A stretch of DNA of 64,000 bases, from positions 62,001-126,000 of the forward strand of contig CAQDYY010000003.1 in assembly GCA_948777935.1 (NCBI GenBank), in the 5' to 3' direction. Position 1 is the stretch's first letter, and each line of letters starts with the position of its first letter. This DNA is from an uncultured Clostridia bacterium. GTDB lineage: Bacteria; Bacillota; Clostridia; TANB77; CAG-508. Shown here piece by piece: positions 1 to 10,603 of this stretch. Made by a program: the position numbers and the translations under genes. The notes beneath the pieces were generated by a model that saw only the letters and a program-made list of their open reading frames with translations, was not told where the DNA came from and made no database searches.

Positions 1-14
1 TTTTCATTTGTCAT
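1..14 (-). CDS. Start of next conjugation gene (partial)
   Basis: An ATG at 14-12 follows a good ribosome binding site (AGGAG) just after the virB4 stop codon, and encodes MTNE before running off the left edge. In this class of ICE the gene after virB4 is usually a large cell-wall hydrolase (NlpC/P60 or CHAP type), but only four codons are visible, so no function can be read here. Confidence 0.5.
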
Positions 15-24
15 TTTATAGCTC

Positions 25-2453
25 CTAAGCTACTTTAAGTTGCATATTTGATGTTTGATTTAATTCATATATATAGGAATCTTTAGAAATCTGATTCCTA
101 AAAGGAACTTTATCTTCACCATACACCAATATTCCTTGACCTGCTGGGGAATCTATTACATATCTTGATTCTTCCTCTGAAATATCAAATATTTTACATA
201 TAGCAGGTAGGTCTAAAGCCTTTTGTTTTAGAATCATTGCAAACTCTGAATTAGATAGTATTTTACAACCTTGTTCATTTTTGATTACATCTCCGAATGT
301 TCTGTGTGATTATGGTCGGTATTGCATTTTCTTTTCTGCCTGTCTTATAGATTTTAGCAATGTAATCAGCAGAATATGGATTTGCTAATAATATGTGAAA
401 CTCATCAATAAAAATCCATGTGTGTTTTCCTAATCCTTTGTTTCTTTTTAATCTGTTCATAATATGTTCTAAAACAACAAGATAACCTGTTGTTTGAATA
501 GAACGAGGCAATTCTGATATATCAAAAGAAATCAAACGATTTTTTATTTCAATGTTTGTTTTTTTAGAGAATATATCCATTCCACCTAAAACATATCTTT
601 CAAGAACTAAGGCAAGGTTTTTAGCCTCTCTTTCTGGTTGTTTCATTAATTCATCATAAAATTTTATAAAGTCTGGTTCATATTGTTCACTAAAATTATG
701 AATTTGATATTCTTCATATATATTTTTAGTACATCTATCAACAAGTGTTTTTTGTTCTCCACTAAGACCAGCACTTGATACAAGCGATTCTATAAAGGCT
801 AATGAAAATTCTATTTTATTATTTAGAGTTTCTTCATCATTCTCATATTGCAAAGAAGAATCGAATGGATTTATATAGGTGTTGCTAGAGGTACTAATAT
901 TTAATGTTTGCCCTCCAAAGGCATCAATTAACGGTTTATATTCTCCGTTGTGGATCTAAAATAACAATTTCATCTTGTGGGTATCTCAATAGAACTTGCT
1001 CTATATTTAGTTTTATTGAGAATGACTTTCCAGCACCACTTGTTGCTAAAACACATCCATTTCCATTTAGTAACTTTTTTCTGTCTGCAAAAACTGGATT
1101 TTTTGATACTAAATTAATTCCATAGAATATACTATTTTCGTGCATTAAATCTTTGGTGTTGAATGGTACATTTGCAGCGGTACTTTCTGATGTTAAAGAC
1201 CTTTGCATTTGTAAGGTATTATAACCAAAGGCAAGGCAGTTCTGTAATCCTTCAAGTTGTTGCCAGTCTAAATTATAGACTGTGATTAAATGCTCACTTG
1301 CAATACTTTTTATCATTTTAGTTTCTTTTTCTAGCTCATCCAAACTATCTGATTGAATACAGATAAGAATATTATTAGTAAATAGCTTTTGTTTTTTCTT
1401 TTGTAAGGCATCTCTTAAAGATTGTGCATCTCTTAAAGCATCTTCTAACTTTTCATCCCTAACTGCCTCATAACTGTAGTTATTTTTATTGGCTTTTTTA
1501 ATCTTTTCAAGCCTCTCCGTTTTCATACCACTTATTTTTTTATTAACTTTTTGTATAGTTTTTGATGGATCTGTAGGAGTTATATTAAGTGTTGTTATGA
1601 TATTGCAATTTTCAAGTGTGGAAATTCGATTATAAAATCTAGGAGTTATAGACTTAGGCAGTCTACTAACATACATTACTCTGATAAATTTTTTATTTCC
1701 AATGCTAATATAATTTTTTTCTCTTAAAGAAACATCTTCTTTACTTGCCAAAACATCATAAATACTTAAATTGTTATCCTTAGCATACTGAATAATATCA
1801 GTAATTCCTTCATCTTCCATTAAATTAGTATGGAATAAATTATATAAAGGTGCTAACCTTTCTCCAATACTTATTCTTCTAATTTTGGATTTTAGTTCTT
1901 TAAATTTTTCTTCTGTTCTTAATTGATATTGCATAAAAATATCTTGTGCATCAGTTAGACTTTCAGCTTTTGTACTTATTGTTATAAGTCTAGTATCACA
2001 AGATATATTTTCTTTGTTTCCCAAACAATTTTCAATTTGTGTATTAAATTCTTTTCCTATCCTTAACTCATTTCCTTGTAGTTTGTTTTCATCATATATA
2101 TAGTTTTTCTTATAGTCAACTCTTTTTACTGGTGTACCTATTTTTATAACTTGAATATGGTCATTAAAGTTAAATGAATGTAAGTATGATACCCATTTTA
2201 AAAATATGCTCTCCTGTGTTTCATAATCAGCCTTTGAAAAAGATATATCCTGATACTCAAAGCATACAGAATAGTGTTCATCATCTAACTGTAGGATAGA
2301 AGTATTTTCATTATAAGATTTAAAAAACATACTCATAATTTGAGAAGTAGTGCGAGGTTTTGCTATTTTATTTGCTTTTCGTTTTTTTAAGAAAAGGCTA
2401 AATTTTGATTCTCTCTTACTTTTTGCTTTCCTATCTTTTTTTACTTTAGTCAA
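25..2453 (-). CDS. virB4: VirB4-type conjugation ATPase, read through two CGG +1 sites
   Basis: The cytoplasmic ATPase that powers the type IV secretion channel. With two recoding events it is a continuous 808-residue protein, normal for the family. The Walker A motif (TSGAGKS) lies near residue 485 and ILDPQ(G)EY follows near 500; the C-terminal part has WIFIDEFH and PTIITQNI(G)D. The first in-frame CGG (plus-strand 945-947) sits where family members read DPQGEY. The second (293-295) sits in the QNIGDV motif. Skipping each C gives glycine and the next reading frame continues exactly. Read conventionally the gene would be three fragments. The start overlaps the upstream 86-residue gene by 4 bases, which implies translational coupling. 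Confidence 0.92.
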
Positions 2454-2710
2454 ACTATATTATCCTCCTTATCTTGTTTTAGAAGATCTGTAATAAGATA
2501 CATTTCTCCTTCTTTTAATTGCTTAAACATAGATGTAAGTGTTTCTTGACCTATAACTGGTTGACCTTTTAATTTCATTTTATAGATATTAAACAAATCA
2601 ACCCTAGTTTCTAAAAGTGGATGCTTGTTATTAAAAACTCTCATCCACTTTGCATTAAAATTATTCAAATAATAATTTAAAAATTTTCTTTCCCATTTTG
2701 TTAATTTCAT
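2450..2710 (-). CDS. Small basic conjugation-module protein, 86 aa
   Basis: Not recognised as a named family. The protein is charged and probably soluble, starts MKLTKWERKFLNYYL, and has no membrane segment. It lies between prgI and virB4 and overlaps the virB4 start by four bases (ATGA), so it is part of the conjugation operon. A small protein at this place is common in Tn1549-type elements. Its job is unknown. Confidence 0.7.
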   Translation of the reverse strand: MKLTKWERKFLNYYLNNFNAKWMRVFNNKHPLLETRVDLFNIYKMKLKGQPVIGQETLTSMFKQLKEGEMYLITDLLKQDKEDNIV

Positions 2711-2717
2711 AAATTTA

Positions 2718-3318
2718 TTACCTCTCTAATAGTTTCAAAAGAGCATCTTGTTGCTCCTTTGATAATTTAGAAAGTTTTTCTGATAGTTCATTTCTTTTAT
2801 CACTATCTTTATTATCTTTCTCTATAATTTTATTTGAGGTGTTATTATCGGTAACCCCATATTTCTTTTTAGCTTTTTGTAGCAGTTTTTCTTGTTTTTG
2901 TTTTTTCTTTAATTCCTTAATTTCGCTTTTGTTATTTTTTGAAGTGATTTCATTAGCTTCTTTAGTAACAATCTGCTTTTTCTTACTATTTTTTTGACGT
3001 TGCTTTTTAAATTCTTCATCAGATACATAATGGATGGGTTTAGCAAAGCAAAAATAATGTCTGAACCAAAATGGTAAAATTTTTTCTGCTGGTAATTCAT
3101 GAATTTTAACAAATCCTATAAATCCAAGAATTCCTGCTATTCCGAATTACTATATAACTTGTAATCTCATTTCCGATTTTATCTTTTAAAAGAAGATAGG
3201 TTGGTACAACCAAAGCAACTATTAGTATTGCAAATATCCATTGTCTAAAATTGAAAAAATATATTTTCTCTTTATAATCGTTTATCTCATCAAAAACAGT
3301 TATTTCTATATTATCCAT
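2718..3318 (-). CDS. PrgI-family conjugation membrane protein, one CGG +1 site
   Basis: A PrgI-like inner component of the conjugation channel (VirB3 position). Two hydrophobic segments near residues 25-45 and 55-72 are followed by FVKIHELPAEKILPFW, typical of PrgI proteins, then a long lysine/glutamate-rich tail ending at LLER. The in-frame CGG (plus-strand 3142-3144) interrupts the second membrane segment: SYIVI(G)IAGILGF. Skipping C restores the membrane helix and the whole 199-residue protein. Without it, two overlapping fragments of about 70 residues result. Confidence 0.85.
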
Positions 3319-3322
3319 AATC

Positions 3323-4153
3323 TTAATGACCTCCTGTTAATCTTTCTGCGAATTGGCTAGCATACTGAATTATTGCAAGATACATACCATTTAGGAACAA
3401 CATTGCAACTATAGTAGATATTGCATTTGTTGAACCAACTGTAGAACTTAATCCAGCCAGACCAAGTGCATAAATATTAGTAGCAAGATAAATAATAATT
3501 GCCTCTATTCCTACAGATGCTGCAAATAGAAAATATTGAATTGCTTTTCCTCTGCCTTCATCATCCACAGATAATGCAAGTGGGATAGGAGCAAAAGCAA
3601 AACAAAATATTAATTTTACTACTCTTAAAAATATTTGTGTTAAAATCTGAACGATTGTCGTCATAAACGGAATGAATAGTATTAGGTATAATCCGGTATG
3701 TCATAATGCTATCTACAAATCCGATCTGGAACTGCATTTATAAGAGTATCTGCAATGTTAATGTTAGAATTATTATTGCTTAATACATTTGTAATACTAA
3801 CAAATATGTCATTTACAATATTCATTATTGCTGACATAAAACTATAACCATTTATAATGAAATATTTTAATAATAAAAAAGCTACAAAAGACATAGCTAA
3901 TCTCTCCCAAGAGATTCTATCTACTTCCATAGCCTTTTTTATTAGATTTATCATAAAGAAAAGAATAAGCAAACTTAGTGCTACTGGAACAATACAATCA
4001 TTTACTACTTTTCCTATAGACCAAATATTAATATTTTGAACACTCGAAAAATTAGTTAATTGTTGTACTGAACCAATTAAATTACCACTATCTAAGGTAA
4101 CTCCGAAATACTGTAAATTTAAAACTATAGAGAATTCTTATAATTCCATCCAA
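3323..4153 (-). CDS. TrbL/VirB6-like polytopic conjugation protein, three CGG +1 sites
   Basis: A polytopic membrane protein of about 275 residues at the VirB6/TrbL position, between Maff2 and PrgI. Hydrophobic segments include ALSLLILFFMINLI, LAMSFVAFLLLKYFI, MTYGLYLILFI, FCFAFAPIPLAL and a C-terminal pair. Three in-frame CGG codons (plus-strand 4103-4105, 3721-3723, 3693-3695) each need the C skipped: VF(G)VTLD, VPD(G)FVD, MTY(G)LYL. The chosen start is a TTG at 4153 with the upstream sequence GAGGAGG at good spacing. With this start all three CGGs are in frame and the length is exactly whole codons plus three bases. Confidence 0.82.
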
Positions 4154-4172
4154 TTATAAATTTCCTCCTCTT

Positions 4173-4504
4173 TTATAGTCCAAATAGATTTTTTGATTGA
4201 GCAATAGCAACTAACATAAATCCAGCCATAAGTGTCATAAGTCCTCTTGATTTTCCGTTCTGCGTCCTCACGTTGCCAACCTAAAGCAAACATTACTCCT
4301 CCTACAAGAGCAACGACTCCTCCGAATCTTAGTCAACCAATCACAAGCAAAGTTAATGAAAGAATCAATAGATTCTGTTCCAGATGCAGCACACACTCTG
4401 CTAGTACCAAGCATTAAAGTAACACCTATACTTGTGCTTATCGTAATTAATTTAGATTTTAATTTATTTTTACTTTCTTTAAAACTTTTTATTAAGTTTT
4501 TCAT
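4173..4504 (-). CDS. Maff2-family mating-pair membrane protein, two CGG +1 sites
   Basis: A Maff2-type small membrane protein of Tn1549-like ICEs. It has an N-terminal hydrophobic segment with a signal-like stretch (GVTLMLGTSRVCAA), then FINFACDWLTKI, a glycine-rich membrane helix, and a second helix near the C-terminus ending AIAQSKNLFGL. Two in-frame CGG codons at plus-strand 4322-4324 (TKI(G)GVVALVGG) and 4255-4257 (REDAE(G)KSRG) must be read as +1 shifts. The result is 109 residues, the usual size. Read without them the protein ends in an implausible Arg/Cys/Ser tail. Confidence 0.88.
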
Positions 4505-4512
4505 AAATCCTC

Positions 4513-4550
4513 CTAACTATAAAAAGGGGGCAATCCCCCTATATAGTTAG
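4513..4550 (-). terminator. Hairpin with T-run directly before the maff2 RBS
   Basis: The minus strand forms a stem CTAACTATA...TATAGTTAG with an inner GGGGG/CCCCC pair followed by TTTTT. It lies after the virD4 stop (4602) and immediately before the AGGAGG of maff2. It may be a partial terminator that sets the ratio of VirD4 to downstream channel proteins. Confidence 0.6.
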
Positions 4551-4601
4551 AAAATAACTATTATAATTTAGGGAATTGCCTCCTAAATTATTCAATTATT
4601 T

Positions 4602-6582
4602 TTAAGCAACTTTTAAATCTTCTAATTGTATTGTGCCAGATTTTAAAAGTTCTTTTACTTCTTGCCTATCAACCTTTTCAATTTTTGAATTTTGAATAGG
4701 TTTAACAAATTGTAATCCTAAATCATATAGCAATTTATAATTGAAATTTTCTTGATATTCCAACTCTTGCTTATGATCATATAACTTATCATTATTATTA
4801 GCCCAAGGTTCATATAAATCCGAATAATTAGGGTGTTCATTTAAGTTATATAACTTAGAGTAAAACGCTCCAATTGTAGATATAAAGATTATGCAGTAAC
4901 CTTTTTGCATCTTAGATAATTCATCTAATGTAGCAAGTTCTCTACCTACTATATCCCAATTCGTGCTACTAGAACCTTGCTTTGAAAAAGTCCTACCTGT
5001 GCTTTTCTTATACCATGTTTTTTTTCCAAGTAAAGCCACAATGTATTCAAGAGTTTCTTTACTATTGCTACCGAAGAAATAGAGTAGTATCAACACAGTC
5101 TAAAACAGATTCCCAAGAATCTTTATATTTTTTCTTTAATTGGCTTAGACTTTGAAGTCCGAATCGTTATTCCGTACATTTAAACCGTCTTAGATAAGCC
5201 AATTCCTCTACAAATCGAGGTATTTCTCCGTAGCTGTGCCCACTCATCCATATAAATTTCCAAAGGTGTAACAAGACTCCCTCCAAGCCTTTTAGCATTT
5301 TCATCTATCATGGCAAATACTTGTGTATAGAAAATACTTGCTAAGAAGTTGAAAGTAGAATCACTAGGCTTTGTAATAATAAAATAAGCCACTTTTCCAT
5401 TTCCTATATGTTTTCCAGTATCTGCATTGATTTTCTGTAGAATAGGTGAATTATCATTAATAGGCATACCGATTCGTTCTAATTCCATATCATCAGTATT
5501 AGTTAAATCTGCTATTTCCTTAATGTTAAATGCAGCAAGTCTTGCAGTCGCGACCATAATGATAGTCGACATCATCTTTGGAGCAGATGCAGCAACCTTG
5601 AAATGCTTATATTGTTTTACTCCAATGTGGTCTGGCTCATCTTTGGCCCAATTATCAAAAAGTTTATCTAAAGGAGAAACACCTGTTGAATCTGGATTAG
5701 ATAAACGAATTAATTTCAAAATAGTTGAAAAATTTTGATGTGGTTTATCATAATGTCTAATTGTGTAATAGAATAGAGCTTGTAGATAAATCATTTCCGA
5801 TTTTTCCCAAAATGGATCTCCACTTGTATTTTCAATATTCTCACTCTTTGTATTAACCATTAAAGTATTAATTAAAGTCATTACATCATCTTCTTGTATT
5901 TTATGATTAGGATTTTCGTTTCCTATTATTTCATCAAAAGTAGGTGATTCTTTTATATATACAAAAGGATTGTAATGATTAGATTTTGATTTTTCATCTA
6001 AATTTAGAACCTTAATTGTATAACCTTTTTTCTTTAATGAATATCCACAATCTCTAAGCAATTCTCCGTTTAGGATCTGTTACTATTATAGTACCAGTCG
6101 CATTTAAAATGTTAGGCTTAAAATAATAACGAGATTTGCCGAGTACCAGGTCTACCAAGTAATATTACATGCCTATTCATTCCACTTTTCTTCATATTTT
6201 TAGAGATAAACTCTGTTTGAGATAAAATCATATTGTTTTCAAATACTTTATCTCTTTTGTTTTCAATATCCTTTGAAGTTCTCCATTCAGCAGAGCCATA
6301 AGTGTTCTCTTGCATATTTCTTTTGTTTTGCATACGATAGGTTTCATATATCATAAGCATAAAAAAAGACACCCCCGCAGATATTGCAAGATTTTTACTT
6401 GTAATATCTACAGAAGTGTTTAATTTATATATTTCACTAAGGGCAATGTTGAAAAATTCTAAATCCCAAATTCCATTATTACTATTTACTAGAGTTGTTA
6501 CTCTCAGCATATAATAAAAAACAACTATAAATGCTATAAACAATAGTAAATATGGTGGCTTTTTGTTTTTCTTTACTAGCAT
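4602..6582 (-). CDS. virD4: VirD4/TraG-type coupling protein, seven CGG +1 sites
   Basis: The coupling protein that delivers the relaxosome to the channel. The N-terminus has two membrane helices (residues about 9-27 and 65-82). The Walker A region reads GRPGT(G)KSRYYFKP, then VTDPK(G)ELL, then MDEWAQL(G)EIPRF, YLR(G)LNV(G)ITI(G)LQSLSQL and TTLFL(G)SNSKE, all canonical family motifs. Each bracketed glycine is written as an in-frame CGGN: plus-strand 6139-6141, 6066-6068, 5228-5230, 5185-5187, 5172-5174, 5159-5161 and 5071-5073. With all seven C's skipped the gene is exactly 657 codons plus stop. Four sites lie within about 70 bases. Conventional translation breaks the gene into several pieces and destroys the ATP-binding loop. 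Confidence 0.93.
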
Positions 6583-6595
6583 ATAATCACCACCC

Positions 6596-7015
6596 TTAAT
6601 ATTCCAAGTTTATAGAATCTTCTTTTTCTTTTGTTTGATTTGTAATTATATTGGCATCTCTAAACTCTTTTAATTCATCAATAGTATGATCTTCCCAAGT
6701 CCAATCAAAAGCACCTAAAGAATAAACTTTTTTATGTCCTTCTGTAGTATTAATAATATGTCCTTTAATTTTTTCTGACAAAATTATTTTCCCATCTTCT
6801 TTTTCAGTAATACGATAGTAATCATTCTTTTCATCATATTTAATCTTAAAATTAGAGGTCGAAAAATTATGAGCAATTAAATCTGCTACATATTTTTCAA
6901 AACTTGGTGTAGCCCATCCATTCCAACGTCTATCTTCAATATGATACCCTTCATAATATTCATTGTTATCTATATTAAAATATGCTTTTTTTTCTAAATT
7001 CTCTATACTAATCAC
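6596..7015 (-). CDS. ICE-associated hypothetical protein, 139 aa
   Basis: A soluble, acidic protein with a tryptophan- and tyrosine-rich core (EDRRWNGWATPSFEKY, GAFDWTWEDHTIDELKEF). It overlaps the end of the DUF3801 gene by 8 bases and is followed 14 bases later by virD4, so it belongs to the transfer operon. Proteins of this look occur in ICE transfer regions, but I cannot name a family. Confidence 0.7.
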   Translation of the reverse strand: MISIENLEKKAYFNIDNNEYYEGYHIEDRRWNGWATPSFEKYVADLIAHNFSTSNFKIKYDEKNDYYRITEKEDGKIILSEKIKGHIINTTEGHKKVYSLGAFDWTWEDHTIDELKEFRDANIITNQTKEKEDSINLEY

Positions 7016-8258
7016 CTGCCTCTTTTTCTATTTCATTATCAAAATTAACCTCTATCTCTTTAGGATTTTCAGCTATAGTAGGGGAGTTGTTTGCATCTTT
7101 TTCTAATTGTTCAAAAATATGCAATCTCTCTAATTCTTCACCTACTACATCTCTTTTTTTTTCTTTTTCTGCAAGTTCCTTTAAGTCCGCTTTTGCAACA
7201 GTCCAAAAACATTCATTTTCTTGTCTTTTCATAATATAGTTTTTACCAGATAAAGTAGAATATATTTGTTTCTCCTCATTACCAGTTTTACTTTTAAAAG
7301 AAACTAACTCCTCTTGCGACTGGATATTCCATTGAAAGTTTTTATTATTGTTTCCATATACATACATTTGCCCATAATCATTGAAACCCAATTCATTGTA
7401 TCTTTCAAGATGTTTATTTTCAAAGTATATGTTAGCAATTTTTTCCTCATCTTCATTTTCAATGATTTTAATACCATAAGGAATATCTGCAACTTCAAGA
7501 TCATCTTCAATAGACATAAATGAAGAAAAAGGCATCTCGTGTACACAATAATCTTGTTTAAATTTATCTATTCCTACATTTCCCATATCATGTAATTTGA
7601 ATTTATCTGATAGATTTCTTAATTGTTCTGAATTTAGACTTTTTCCACCATTTCTTAGTTGCTCGATTGCAGATTGTGTATTTTCATCAAATAGTTTTTG
7701 TGAAATACCAGTTCTATACTCTATTAAATCTGCTATTCTATCAGCCATATAAGGAGCTTTTGATTTATTATAGTATATATTATAATATTTATCCTTATGA
7801 TGCTTAACCTCTGTATTTTGCTTATCCTGATATTTTTTTATAACTGAATCTAATTTAATAAATTTAGCAGCTTTAGGAAAATGTGCCTTTAAATCACTAA
7901 GTTGCTTTATTTTACGAGCATATCTTGTAATTCTTTTCTGTTCATACAAAGATTTCTTTTTTCCAAATTCACTATCTTCTGTAGATAATTTTCTTTCTGA
8001 TGCAACTACTCTAATACCATCATTTTGACATTTCTGCATTATCCTAATAGTTTCATCATAGGAAAGATTAGTTAGTTTTTCTAGTTCTTTCGTAGATCCA
8101 TCTTTTTGAACTGCCTTAATTCCTTCTAAGAAGTAGTGATACCCAAATATAGATAAAGGTTTTAATAAGTATTTAAAACTATCTTTTATACCTACTTTTG
8201 TTGCTCTTGTAGCACCTTCATAAACTTGTGCTGCATCTGATTTGTTACTTGCCTGCAT
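7008..8258 (-). CDS. DUF3801/PcfB-like conjugation accessory protein
   Basis: The N-terminal ~120 residues resemble PcfB/DUF3801 proteins, which sit beside the coupling protein in many Firmicute conjugative elements: a helical GATRATKVG start, GIRVVASERKLS, then KKSLYEQKRITRYARKI. The rest (to 416 residues) is a longer charged extension with no recognised domain. It overlaps the primase stop/start by one base (ATG in TAATG-type junction) and precedes virD4. A role in relaxase-coupling protein contact is known for PcfB; for this longer protein it is inferred. Confidence 0.65.
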   Translation of the reverse strand: MQASNKSDAAQVYEGATRATKVGIKDSFKYLLKPLSIFGYHYFLEGIKAVQKDGSTKELEKLTNLSYDETIRIMQKCQNDGIRVVASERKLSTEDSEFGKKKSLYEQKRITRYARKIKQLSDLKAHFPKAAKFIKLDSVIKKYQDKQNTEVKHHKDKYYNIYYNKSKAPYMADRIADLIEYRTGISQKLFDENTQSAIEQLRNGGKSLNSEQLRNLSDKFKLHDMGNVGIDKFKQDYCVHEMPFSSFMSIEDDLEVADIPYGIKIIENEDEEKIANIYFENKHLERYNELGFNDYGQMYVYGNNNKNFQWNIQSQEELVSFKSKTGNEEKQIYSTLSGKNYIMKRQENECFWTVAKADLKELAEKEKKRDVVGEELERLHIFEQLEKDANNSPTIAENPKEIEVNFDNEIEKEAGD

Positions 8259-10603
8259 TAAGCCATCACCTCTTTTTCCATTTGTATTGAATATAATTTA
8301 AAATATTTTTTATAGAATTCATCTAATGTTAATCTGCTATGAAATTTCTTTTTATGCTCATTATTATCTATTTTATATTCACTCATATTAGCTTGATTAG
8401 CTTGATTATTTAATATTTCTATTCTATCATCATCTTTTTTATATAATTGTTTTGGAATATAAATTTGCTTTGTATCATCTATTGGAAGATACATACCATT
8501 ATAGGTTTCTTTCTCTTTGCCTGATAATTTTATAAAAATAGACATAGGCTTAGATTCTTTTATTTCCTCTTTTCCTACAATAGTTTCTTTTTGTGGTTCT
8601 ATTTCCTGTTTAATTTCATATTCAGTATTTTTAATACTTTCAGCAGTTAATCCTAAAATATTTTTATTGTTATTAAATACTAATAAAGTCTTAAATTTCT
8701 CGTTATTTACAAACTCTCTACTCATTACAGATTTCATATCATCTGAATATGCAAAACCATACCTAACAGCCTCCATTACCATTTCATTTTTGAAACGAGA
8801 AATAGACTGTTCTTTTAATAGCTTTTCATAAGTTTTAGGGAATAATCTTTCAAATTGCTCATGAGAATTTGCAATGAAAATTTCCTCAAACTCATCTGGA
8901 TTATTTTCAATATATTCCTTAATATTATTATCAAAACTATCATTGTATTGTTTTATTACAAGTTCTTTTTGCTCTTTAGATAAATTAAGACTTACTTTAT
9001 TTCCTTTAGAATCAAAAGCCTTAACATTATCCAATAAGTGTTCAAGGATAAACATTTTGTCATTTTTAAAATTGATATATTGTTCTGATTTGAATATATA
9101 ATTCTTAATATAACTACCTATATTAACAGTTAAGCTATCATCTTTTAAATATTGTTCATTATCTAAAGATTTTATTAAAGTATTAGAATCTAGTTTTCCA
9201 GATTCTATATATTTCAATAAAATGTTATCCTGATGCTTGTTAGCATAGTTTTTTATTAATCCAATTATATAGTAATAAAAAAATACATCCTTATATCTAT
9301 TAACCCTATTTTCTTTTACTTCTGTAGGATTAATAATGTTTTCTATTTCATCACTTGAATAATTAGAATTATTAGTTATGAATTCTTTAAAATTCAAAGC
9401 ATCTTTTGTATCTTTAATCAATCCATCTTTCCACATTTTATTGTATATATTGTGGATATTTTCTACAGATAAATCTTTGTCTTGGATATATTTATATTTC
9501 AATAAAAAAGTAAATGCAGATATTCTTGTTTGATATACTTGCTCTCTAGTTATATTTGCCATTTGTAAATCTCCAAAGTCTTTATAATTGCCTAACTTAG
9601 CAACATCTAATACATTTACTTTTAATTTTGCTTTTAATAATTCTGGAATAATTCTAATCATAGCCTCTTTGCCTGCATTATCATTATCTAAGCAAAGAGT
9701 TACCTCACATTTTAATTTTTTTATTAAGTCTATATGTTCTTTTGTTAGTGCTGTTCCCATTGAACCAACTACATTATCTATTTTCATTGCTTTTGCCGAA
9801 ATTACATCCATATATCCTTCGACAATGATAAGTTCATCATTCCTAGCATAAGATTTAGCTCTATGATAATTGAATAATAGATTGCTTTTATTAAATATTT
9901 CTGTTTCTTTTGTGTTCAAGTATTTGGGTTTAATACTATCATTTATTGCTCTTGCACCAAATCCAACAGCATTTCCATTGTTATCAAAAATAGGTATAGT
10001 TATTCTATTGTTAAATACATCTATATAACCATTACCAGAATCTTTTACAATTCCGACTTCTATCAGATCATCTAAAGAATATTTTGCTAAAAGATTATTC
10101 ATTACATTATTTGTACCTACATTAAAACCAATATGAAATTGATTTATAATTTCTGTAGATAAACTTCTATTTTTTAAATACTTTAAAGCATTTTGGCAGT
10201 CAATATTATTTGCTTTTAAATTATTTTCACTAATTGTGATTGCATCTTTTACAATATTATTTAACCTTTGTACTCTTTGTTGTTCTTCTGTTAGAGGTGT
10301 ATTATTACTAGGAATAGTAATGTTTAGTCCTTGAATATCAATAGCCTTTTGCATTGCATCCTTAAAGCTGATTGGATTATGGTTTATCTCATTTTCATAT
10401 TTTTGGATGAATGAAATTGCATTTCCACCACTTCCACAAACAAAACACTTTGCAATTCCTTTACCAGAGTGAATACTCATAGATGGGTGAGTGTCATTAT
10501 GAAAAGGACAGTTACATTTGTTTTTTGTAATCTTTAATCCATAATGTTCTAATATAGTTTGTATATTAGAACTATTTAAAATTTCATCATAAACATCACT
10601 CAT
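8258..10603 (-). CDS. DnaG-type DNA primase of the ICE
   Basis: Synthesises primers on transferred or replicating single strands. An N-terminal CHC2 zinc finger is visible (CNCPFH...CFVCGSGG, residues 32-62). A DnaG catalytic core follows, with a TOPRIM region: ELIIVEGYMD (about 257), GSMGTALT and LCLDNDNAGKEA carrying the acidic metal-binding residues. A long C-terminal region of about 450 residues has no clear domain. At 781 residues it is longer than chromosomal DnaG. It overlaps the preceding gene by 8 bases. There are no in-frame CGG codons: the CGGs present straddle codons (for example GTC|GGA). Confidence 0.9.
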   Translation of the reverse strand: MSDVYDEILNSSNIQTILEHYGLKITKNKCNCPFHNDTHPSMSIHSGKGIAKCFVCGSGGNAISFIQKYENEINHNPISFKDAMQKAIDIQGLNITIPSNNTPLTEEQQRVQRLNNIVKDAITISENNLKANNIDCQNALKYLKNRSLSTEIINQFHIGFNVGTNNVMNNLLAKYSLDDLIEVGIVKDSGNGYIDVFNNRITIPIFDNNGNAVGFGARAINDSIKPKYLNTKETEIFNKSNLLFNYHRAKSYARNDELIIVEGYMDVISAKAMKIDNVVGSMGTALTKEHIDLIKKLKCEVTLCLDNDNAGKEAMIRIIPELLKAKLKVNVLDVAKLGNYKDFGDLQMANITREQVYQTRISAFTFLLKYKYIQDKDLSVENIHNIYNKMWKDGLIKDTKDALNFKEFITNNSNYSSDEIENIINPTEVKENRVNRYKDVFFYYYIIGLIKNYANKHQDNILLKYIESGKLDSNTLIKSLDNEQYLKDDSLTVNIGSYIKNYIFKSEQYINFKNDKMFILEHLLDNVKAFDSKGNKVSLNLSKEQKELVIKQYNDSFDNNIKEYIENNPDEFEEIFIANSHEQFERLFPKTYEKLLKEQSISRFKNEMVMEAVRYGFAYSDDMKSVMSREFVNNEKFKTLLVFNNNKNILGLTAESIKNTEYEIKQEIEPQKETIVGKEEIKESKPMSIFIKLSGKEKETYNGMYLPIDDTKQIYIPKQLYKKDDDRIEILNNQANQANMSEYKIDNNEHKKKFHSRLTLDEFYKKYFKLYSIQMEKEVMA

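Noticed and set aside
25..6582. virB4, prgI, trbL, maff2 and virD4 as decayed pseudogenes of a dead ICE
   Set aside because: Every break is the same event (an extra C before GGN in an in-frame CGG) with no other indel or internal stop, and the same event occurs in core host genes. Random decay would give mixed lesions.
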